A DNA stretch of 11,344 nucleotides, from contig JACMJD010000298.1 in the NCBI GenBank assembly GCA_014380825.1, positions 1 to 11,344 of the forward strand, read 5' to 3'. Source of the stretch: Phycisphaerae bacterium (GTDB lineage Bacteria > Planctomycetota > Phycisphaerae > Tepidisphaerales > Tepidisphaeraceae). The position numbers and the translations under genes are program-made. The notes under the pieces were generated by a model. That model had not been told where the DNA came from. It searched no databases and saw only the letters and a program-made list of their open reading frames with translations. This document shows positions 6,846 through 11,344 of the stretch, piece by piece (the first letter of the stretch is position 1; every line of letters begins with the position of its first letter).

Positions 6846-7470
6846 TCGCGCTGCTTTCTTCGACGTCGACATTCCGCAGGTCGACAAACACTCCCGCCAG
6901 GATCGACAGCAAAATCGCCACGCAAAACAGGACCGTTCCCGGCTGGGCCCGCACCTCGGCGATGCCCTGGAATTTTACCAGCACGATCATGATCGCCACG
7001 ACCATGATATCCAGCAACGAGTATTTGCCCGTCAGCATGGCCAGATGATGCAATCGGCGACGGGCGATCGCGCTCATGCGCGTCAGGCTGCTCGTGGCCG
7101 CCAGCAGCGCGAGCAGTTTGGCGAATGGGAAAATCAGGCTGAACACGAACAACACCGTCCCGATCACCCATTGGCCGCGATCGAACAGTTCGCCGATGCC
7201 GCTGATCAGCGAGAAGATCCGCACCTCGCCAAGCTTGCTCATCGAGATGAACGGCATGACGACGGCGGCCGAGAGCACGATCAGCGCGGCAATACAAAGG
7301 ATCGCGGCGACACCGTTATGTCGACCGATCCGTCTCCACAACGGAAGCGGCGCGGCGCCACAGTGCGGGCAGGCGCGGAAGATCGATCGTGTCGCCGGGA
7401 GCTCATAACGTCGCCGGCATCGACGGCAACGGACGAGCGCGGACTGGGCGATCGATTCGGACATCGACAT
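6838..7470 (-). CDS. PqiA-family inner membrane protein with N-terminal zinc-ribbon-like motif
   Basis: PqiA-family (paraquat-inducible protein A) proteins are inner-membrane partners of MCE lipid-transport systems. This 210-residue copy has one set of four membrane spans, at about 53-75, 102-123, 150-168 and 177-195, whereas E. coli PqiA has two such halves. The N-terminal cytoplasmic segment carries two CxxC pairs (Cys15/Cys18 and Cys34/Cys37), a likely zinc- or iron-binding ribbon seen in this family. Family hallmarks are the FPFAKLL motif at 114-120 and GKYSLLDIMVVAIMIVLVK at 148-166, the counterpart of the usual GKWSMLDV block. The ATG at 7470 has no clear Shine-Dalgarno site, and one at 7464 is an alternative. 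The next gene overlaps by 8 nt. No pqiB/MCE, pqiC or ABC transporter gene is present, so a lipid-transport role is inference. Confidence 0.88.
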   Translation of the reverse strand: MSMSESIAQSALVRCRRCRRRYELPATRSIFRACPHCGAAPLPLWRRIGRHNGVAAILCIAALIVLSAAVVMPFISMSKLGEVRIFSLISGIGELFDRGQWVIGTVLFVFSLIFPFAKLLALLAATSSLTRMSAIARRRLHHLAMLTGKYSLLDIMVVAIMIVLVKFQGIAEVRAQPGTVLFCVAILLSILAGVFVDLRNVDVEESSANE

Positions 7471-7550
7471 GATGATAGCTTGGCGTCGACCGGAGCAGGT
7501 GGTTACAAAACGGCGCGATTCCTGAAGCCGCTCAACTGGATTGCTAATTC

Positions 7551-7572
7551 GCTAGCCGCTGAAGCGGCTAGC
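7551..7572 (-). repeat. Perfect 10-bp palindrome over the distal aat stop
   Basis: GCTAGCCGCT (7551-7560) and AGCGGCTAGC (7563-7572) are perfect inverted copies separated by 2 nt; as RNA this would form a stem of about 8 bp with a 6-nt loop. The right arm includes the TAG (7570-7568) that ends the full-length aat frame. It could be a terminator between aat and the PqiA-like gene, but no T-run follows on the minus strand. A dispersed palindromic repeat is the other possibility. Confidence 0.6.
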
Positions 7573-8170
7573 CCGCCGTGCCATCGGTGAAGGTGCACTG
7601 TTTCGTCATCGCTGTTTGCAGCAGCTTCATGTAGCGCTCGGCGCGGATGTCGATGCAGCCGAAGCGTCTCAGGTGTTGTGTGCTCGCCTACGTATCGAGC
7701 AGCTCGTAGCCGCGCTCGCGGAGGCGATCGACCAGGTGAACGAGCGCGACTTTGCTCGCGTCGCGCTGGAAATGGAACATGCTCTCGCCAAAGAACGCCC
7801 CACCGAGGCTCACGCCGTACAGTCCGCCCACCATTTCACCGGCGCGCCAGCATTCGACGCTGTGGGCGTGGCCCTGTCCGTGCAACTCGGAGTAGACGTC
7901 GATCAGGCGGTCGCTGATCCAGCTTCCCTCCGGACGCGTCTTCATGCACGCGCGCATGACGGCCTGGAAGTCATGATCGATCCGGATCTCGAAGCGGTTC
8001 TGTCGAACGACCTGCGCTAACGAATGCGGAACGTGGAAGCGATCCAACGGCAGGATTCCGCGCGGGTCGGCGGTGTACCACCGAGTCGTGCCGTCGCGGT
8101 CTGTCATCGGAAACGCGCCCTGCGAATACGCTACAAGAAGCGTCTGAGGCTCCAGCGCGATCGACTGCAT
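7568..8170 (-). pseudogene. aat: Leucyl/phenylalanyl-tRNA-protein transferase, interrupted by in-frame TAG at the catalytic Gln
   Basis: Aat transfers Leu or Phe from tRNA to proteins with N-terminal Lys or Arg, creating N-degrons for ClpS. The start at 8170 (MQSIAL) places LLVAYSQGAFPM at residues 11-22, as in the family. WYTADPRGILPL (31-42), GHAHSVECW (100-108) and GGAFFGESMF (123-132) follow; Glu129 aligns with catalytic Glu156 of E. coli. The frame then reads GYELLDT and meets TAG at 7690-7688 (codon 161). Beyond it the same frame continues ASTQHLRRFG, then an IRAERYMKLL segment, aligning without gap to the E. coli C-terminus, and ends at TAG 7570-7568. The interrupted codon aligns with E. 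coli Gln188 in LIDCQ, a catalytic residue; CAG to TAG is one transition. The 160-residue product would lack that residue and about 39 C-terminal residues. A sequence error, allele mixture or suppression cannot be excluded. Confidence 0.88.
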
Positions 8171-8636
8171 AAGGCTCTGTCTCAAAAAACGATTGTCGAA
8201 GCCTGCAACGGGTTTTGCAAATCGATCTTGCCCAAACGCGCGCTGGCTTTGCACCGCTAAATCGTAGGCCAGTTTTATCGGACACGGCCGCCCCGCGCGA
8301 ACCTCCGTCAACCACTCGCCAGCACCGTCGGACCATCGCCGCGCCCTCCGCTGGCACCCGCCGAGCCGTCGATTTCTCCTCCTTTCGCATGGGTTCGTTC
8401 TGCTCGATTCATTGATCTTTTCACCCACGCCTTTCGAGGATTCCGCCCCATCTCCCGGCCGGGCCAGCGCTTGCGATGACGACGCGCGTTTGGCTCTTTG
8501 GCTTCGCCGGGGCAATTTCACAATGTCTCTTTGCGGAGTTTTCGAACCACACTTTTAATGAACACTCGAACACCAACCCGACACCGGCCGCGCCAAGCGG
8601 AGGAGCCGGGAAAATTCCCTCCTCCCATATACCTCG

Positions 8637-8672
8637 CGCGCTGCGCCAGGCGCGACGCTGGCGCGCAGCGCG
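8637..8672. repeat. GC-rich hairpin A (10-bp stem)
   Basis: CGCGCTGCGC (8637-8646) pairs perfectly with GCGCAGCGCG (8663-8672) around a 16-nt loop whose ends (CAG/CTG) could extend pairing. It shares its GCGCTGCGC core with hairpin B 98 bp away, and both elements span 36 nt. No T-run follows on either strand, so an intrinsic terminator is not supported. Confidence 0.7.
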
Positions 8673-8734
8673 ACGGACAAAAGTCCCGCTGGCGGTGCGC
8701 CAACGCATACAAGAAAATATATTTTGTGTTTTGA

Positions 8735-8770
8735 TGCGCTGCGCGCCGCGCGATGTTTTCGCGCAGCGCA
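8735..8770. repeat. GC-rich hairpin B (11-bp stem)
   Basis: TGCGCTGCGCG (8735-8745) pairs perfectly with CGCGCAGCGCA (8760-8770) around a 14-nt loop. The core matches hairpin A. It lies about 40-75 nt beyond the stop codon of the single-pass membrane protein gene in the minus-strand direction, so it could protect or end that transcript, but A-rich rather than T-rich sequence follows on the minus strand. Confidence 0.7.
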
Positions 8771-8809
8771 ACATCCGGCGTGTTCCGCTGAAAGACCTTG
8801 CTGAGCGGC

Positions 8810-9493
8810 CTACTTCTTCTGCAACTTCCCCACTTGCTCCGGCGTGAGAACGGCCTTGATCTTGCCGACGTATTCATCCACCGCCGCAAGCGTCGGTTGG
8901 ACCGATCGCTCCGCGACGTTTTTCAGCTCATCGACCAATACCTGTTCGCGCTTCGGTTTGTCGCCGTCGCTGGCGGTGTTGTAGTCCTTCCAAAGGCCCT
9001 CGAGTTTCTTTTGATCGTCCGGGCTGACGATCATTCCGCCGACGAACGCCGGCAAGGCGTTGAGCTGCTTTTTCTGTTCGTCGCTCAAGCCCAGCGCCAT
9101 CGATTGATACTTGGCGGTGAGGAACGATGGTTGGTCGGGCGAGCTGAACTTGCCGGGTTGATAGCGATAACTGAACCGCCAGTTGCCCTCACTGGGCAGC
9201 GCGACCATGACGGCCTGGCCGCTGCGGATGGTGAAGCTGGTTCCGGTTTTGCGCACGCCGTCGCGCTGCGGCTCGGGCATGCGCGCGAAATTTCCGCCGC
9301 CCATCCCGCGTCCCATGGGCGGATCCATCAGCGGCTCATCGGGCGAGCGATTCGATTGCCATTGCCAGAACCCGAATCCCACCGCGCCGCCGACGAAGAT
9401 CACCAGCATCGCGATCGCGATGATCTGCTGCCGCCGCGTGCTGTCTGCGTTGGCGCTGTTGGTTTCTGTTGAACTCATATCGCTACCGTTCAT
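8810..9493 (-). CDS. Single-pass membrane protein of unknown function, overlapping pseudopilin gene
   Basis: This 227-residue protein has a short polar N-terminal tail, one membrane span at about 24-43, a Pro/Gly/Met-rich linker (50-75, with PPMGRGMGGGNFARMP), and a soluble C-terminal region that is helical and charged from about 130 on. Two short LSDEQ (136-140) and LTPEQ (216-220) segments recall the LTxxQ repeats of Spy/CpxP-like periplasmic proteins, a weak resemblance only. The ATG at 9493 overlaps the end of the pseudopilin gene by 11 nt. An ATG at 9478, 4 nt after that gene's stop, is an equally credible start (MSSTET), and neither has a strong ribosome site. Close coupling suggests both proteins act together at the envelope. 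No named family is recognised. Confidence 0.75.
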   Translation of the reverse strand: MNGSDMSSTETNSANADSTRRQQIIAIAMLVIFVGGAVGFGFWQWQSNRSPDEPLMDPPMGRGMGGGNFARMPEPQRDGVRKTGTSFTIRSGQAVMVALPSEGNWRFSYRYQPGKFSSPDQPSFLTAKYQSMALGLSDEQKKQLNALPAFVGGMIVSPDDQKKLEGLWKDYNTASDGDKPKREQVLVDELKNVAERSVQPTLAAVDEYVGKIKAVLTPEQVGKLQKK

Positions 9494-10256
9494 TTGCGCT
9501 GAGCGGCGCCGGCCGAGTCGTGGGCACCGGGATGTTCAGATCCCATGGATCCAGTCCAGTCAACGCTTCGTTCGGCAAATTCGTATCAACGTGGCCGTCG
9601 AACTTCAGATAGTTCGAGCCGAGCTTGATGCCGTGGCGATATGGTTCGACGACGCGCGCGAAATCGTCGCGTTCCATGTAGTAGTCGCGGACGGTGGTTT
9701 TCTTTTCGCCGGCGGTGACGACGTCGGTCGCCGGGAGTCCGCCGAAGTTACGGCTGCCGAAACGGATTCGCTTGTCGGCCAGGTGCTTGTTCAGGACATA
9801 TGAATGCGCCTCGGCGGGTTCGAAATCGGTCGGGCAAGTCAGCACTTTGGGCGTGTACAAGTGCGGCTGAAAGTCGGCGGGGTTGGCCGGCTCAAAGGGT
9901 GGTGTAGATGGATAGGTCGCCGGGTCGTATGGCGGCGGGAATGGCGCCGACTTCGACTCCGAGAACTTCATGTACATCGGCCAGCGCTCGTGCGGCGGCT
10001 TGTTGGTGCCGAGCGTGGTGGGTTGTCCGTCCGGCCCCTCGGGCCCCACCGGGAACAACCACCCGCCGTTGTCATTGATGTAAGTAAACATCATCTGACC
10101 GAGCTGGCGCAGGTTGGATTTGCAAGCCACGCTGTTCGCCTGCGCCCGCGCGCGAGTCATCGCCGGCAGAAGCAGGCCGATGAGGATCGCGATGATCCCA
10201 ACAACGACCATGAGCTCGACGAGAGAGAACGCTCTGCGATTCGTTTGACGTGTCAT
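9483..10256 (-). CDS. Type II secretion/type IV pilus-like pseudopilin with H-Xn-DG C-terminus
   Basis: The 257-residue protein starts with a class III prepilin leader of nine residues ending RRA. Cleavage would expose F10, with the conserved Glu at +5 (E14) inside FSLVELMVVVGIIAILIGLL and the hydrophobic helix at 11-31. ARAQANSVACKSNLRQLGQ (37-54) is the helix continuation common in planctomycete pseudopilins. A globular region follows with LTCPTD (139-144). Residues 208-221 form a variant of the processing-associated H-X9-DG motif (His208, 11 residues, Asp220-Gly221, then HVDT). Such proteins are cut and N-methylated by a prepilin peptidase and assembled at the inner membrane; planctomycetes carry many dispersed copies of unknown individual role. 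The start at 10256 was chosen because it gives a normal leader, while the longer frame to 10322 does not. The next gene overlaps by 11 nt. Confidence 0.9.
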   Translation of the reverse strand: MTRQTNRRAFSLVELMVVVGIIAILIGLLLPAMTRARAQANSVACKSNLRQLGQMMFTYINDNGGWLFPVGPEGPDGQPTTLGTNKPPHERWPMYMKFSESKSAPFPPPYDPATYPSTPPFEPANPADFQPHLYTPKVLTCPTDFEPAEAHSYVLNKHLADKRIRFGSRNFGGLPATDVVTAGEKKTTVRDYYMERDDFARVVEPYRHGIKLGSNYLKFDGHVDTNLPNEALTGLDPWDLNIPVPTTRPAPLSANER

Positions 10257-10438
10257 ATGTCGACCCCGCGAAAAGTGCGTCTGGCATTGCGTGCGAGAAC
10301 TGAACGAAAACGTGACTGCCACTGACGATTACGCAGCAATGCCTGAATTGTTGCAGCCGACATCATACCGACGCGGTAAGGGCAATGCTTCTAACTTCCG
10401 GTTGGAGTTGTGTTGGAATGACGCAAATCGTAAAGGAA

Positions 10439-10527
10439 TTGCCGCTTGCGGTCCTATCCTGAGCTGTCGAAGGGTGTCGCAGATCGAGAATCTCGCGGTT
10501 CCCGATCTGCGACGCCGCAAGCGGCAA
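10439..10527. repeat. Nested inverted repeat between DUF547 and pseudopilin genes
   Basis: Outer arms TTGCCGCTTGCGG (10439-10451) and CCGCAAGCGGCAA (10515-10527) are a perfect 13-bp inverted pair. Inside, GTCGCAGATCG (10476-10486) and CGATCTGCGAC (10503-10513) are a perfect 11-bp pair around a 16-nt loop. On the 3' side only one base separates the two stems. On the 5' side a 24-nt bulge contains CCTGAGCTGTCGAAGGG, similar to a short sequence I recall seeing in dispersed repeats of various bacteria. It lies 14 nt past the DUF547 stop, so it could act as a 3' structure for that mRNA. No T-run is present. A REP/MITE-like element is the alternative. Confidence 0.75.
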
Positions 10528-10540
10528 GACGGGTCGATTC

Positions 10541-11257
10541 TCAGCTATTCACACTCCAGTCGTAGTCTCTGAACTCGACCGTATAGCCCTCGACGCTGCC
10601 GCCATCGACGTATTTCGAGATGTAGCTCAGGACCTTGTCCTTCCCGCCGAAGTCGTCGGCGTACCAGTCGAAGATCCTGGAGAGCACGACCTTTTTCTTC
10701 TCGCGGTCGATCGTGTTGCGATCCGGATCGTTGATGAACCGCTTCATGTTGGCATCGAGGGTTTCGTTCAAGTCGGCCGCCTGATACGCGCGCGAAAGCA
10801 GCGGCGGACAACCCTTCGCGCCGCACACGAGGGCCACATGCACGCGCGGATCCTTGAACGTCGGGCGAATCACCTTGTTCTCCAGATCGTTCAACGACAT
10901 CTTCCGCTCGCCAGACATGTTCACCAGCGGATCCTTGAACAACTGATGATCCTTCTCCGCCGGCGAGTAACCTTCGCGCCAGCGCTCGGTGATGCCTTTG
11001 ATCACGCTGGCGTTGTAGAGATTGATGTAATACGCGAGCTGCTCGTCGCGCGAGAGCAGGCTGACATCCGAGTTGGCCAGGTAATCGAGATAAGCGTACA
11101 TGTCGAACTTGGCTTTGTTCAGGATGTCGACGTAGTTGACGTGGCCGTTCGAGGTGTAGTTCTTGAGGATGACGTCCAAGCCATCATGCTTGGGCCCGGC
11201 GTTCGCGGAGGCGGCGAGGAACGCGAGCAGGAAGATGGAAGGGATGAGGGTTCGCAT
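10541..11257 (-). CDS. Secreted DUF547 domain protein
   Basis: This 238-residue protein has a cleavable signal peptide (hydrophobic 4-16, likely cut after ASANA at 20), so it is exported. The mature part matches the DUF547 pattern: NYVDIL at 41-46, DEQLAYYINLYNA at 71-83, HVALVCGAKGCPPL at 140-153 with its conserved Cys145 and Cys150, SRIFDWYADDF at 193-203, and the C-terminal YDWSVN at 232-237. DUF547 has no established biochemical role that I know; the conserved Cys and acidic/aromatic positions suggest an enzyme or binding fold, but that is inference. The ATG at 11257 gives a normal signal peptide although no Shine-Dalgarno site is evident. A possible gene end on the same strand lies 31 bp upstream, and the structured repeat at 10439-10527 lies just downstream. 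Confidence 0.92.
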   Translation of the reverse strand: MRTLIPSIFLLAFLAASANAGPKHDGLDVILKNYTSNGHVNYVDILNKAKFDMYAYLDYLANSDVSLLSRDEQLAYYINLYNASVIKGITERWREGYSPAEKDHQLFKDPLVNMSGERKMSLNDLENKVIRPTFKDPRVHVALVCGAKGCPPLLSRAYQAADLNETLDANMKRFINDPDRNTIDREKKKVVLSRIFDWYADDFGGKDKVLSYISKYVDGGSVEGYTVEFRDYDWSVNS

Positions 11258-11287
11258 GGAAGGATAGTCTACGTCAGCAGCGGAAAT

Positions 11288-11344
11288 TTACACCGCGTGC
11301 GGCTTGCCGTTGACGTGAATCTCCCGCATCAACACCGGTGACGC
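11288..11344 (-). CDS. Possible C-terminal end of a gene continuing beyond the window
   Basis: On the minus strand the last 54 bases read as 18 open codons (ASPVLMREIHVNGKPHAV) ending in TAA at 11290-11288. The IHVNGKPHAV ending looks protein-like and the spacing to the next gene on that strand (31 bp) would suit an operon, but 18 codons are too few to assign a family or to exclude chance. Confidence 0.35.
   Translation of the reverse strand, partial: ASPVLMREIHVNGKPHAV

Larger units (their letters stand above)
8171..8809. other. 639-bp stretch without a supportable gene
   Basis: This lies between the single-pass membrane protein gene and aat, both on the minus strand. Frames open across it (for example 8476-8847 plus, 8518-8889 minus, and an N-terminal extension of aat up to 8521) give Arg/Ser/Pro-rich, domain-free translations typical of GC-rich noncoding DNA. 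A purine-rich AAAGGAGG on the minus strand near 8384-8391 has no start codon at usable spacing. The stretch holds two GC-rich hairpins (8637-8672, 8735-8770) separated by an AT-rich island with the 12-nt palindrome AAAATATATTTT (8714-8725). It presumably contains the aat promoter, but I cannot assign one. Confidence 0.6.

Noticed and set aside
6379..7590. 403-codon open frame on the plus strand
   Set aside because: It is antisense to the PqiA-like and two-TM genes, whose motifs and overlap are convincing. Its translation is Arg/Asp/His-rich without domains, typical of a shadow frame in GC-rich DNA.
7616..8020. 134-codon plus-strand frame across aat
   Set aside because: Its openness mirrors the codon pattern of aat on the other strand. 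It has no family motif, and the minus-strand reading matches Aat along its whole length.
8171..8521. N-terminal extension of aat to 8521
   Set aside because: The added 117 residues are Arg/Ser-rich and unlike Aat, and the ATG at 8170 gives the normal family N-terminus.
8525..8560. tRNA-like T-loop (GGTTCGAAA on the minus strand)
   Set aside because: The flanking bases do not form a 5-bp T-stem, and no acceptor or anticodon arm can be drawn.

Overview
The window looks like about 11.3 kb of chromosome from a GC-rich member of the Planctomycetota (or the wider PVC group). That placement is inferred from gene content, not from a marker gene. The content is a PEP-CTERM surface protein with extracellular repeats, menaquinone synthesis by the futalosine route (MqnD), a planctomycete-style pseudopilin with a C-terminal H-Xn-DG motif, a DUF547 protein, and mostly weak Shine-Dalgarno sites. 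Only one long stretch, 8171-8809, lacks a gene. I see no phage, IS element, CRISPR array, rRNA or tRNA.

Layout. Positions 2-1327 (+) hold the 3' part of a repeat-bearing PEP-CTERM protein, followed after 22 bp by mqnD (1350-2225, +). A glycine-zipper lipoprotein (2233-2733, -) converges on mqnD. A polytopic membrane protein of unknown function (2957-3844, +) converges on anmK (3851-5011, -), which recycles cell-wall anhydro-MurNAc. The N-degron adaptor clpS (5195-5563, +) is divergent from anmK. From 5573 to the right end every gene lies on the minus strand. In transcription order these are: a possible 18-codon gene end at the right edge; a secreted DUF547 protein; a pseudopilin overlapping a single-pass membrane protein; the 639-bp gap with two related GC hairpins; aat; a PqiA-like membrane protein overlapping a two-TM protein; and a parD-parE toxin-antitoxin pair.

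The most notable observation is that two genes in the minus-strand run are interrupted by a single in-frame stop, with the rest of the family sequence intact in the same frame beyond it. In aat a TAG replaces the codon aligning with catalytic Gln188 of E. coli Aat. In parE a TGA follows codon 60 and 36 more ParE-like residues follow. Both fit a C-to-T change on the coding strand (CAG to TAG, CGA to TGA). aat and clpS encode the tagging enzyme and the recognition adaptor of the bacterial Leu/N-degron pathway and lie about 2 kb apart, so the aat lesion would leave ClpS with only primary destabilising N-termini.

Other structure includes an 89-nt nested inverted repeat between the DUF547 and pseudopilin genes, containing a CCTGAGC-TGTCGAAGG segment, and a palindrome over the distal stop codon of aat. 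I did not find a convincing new multi-gene system. The best candidates for undescribed biology are the PqiA-like/two-TM pair without an MCE partner, the pseudopilin/single-pass pair, and the interrupted N-degron enzyme.
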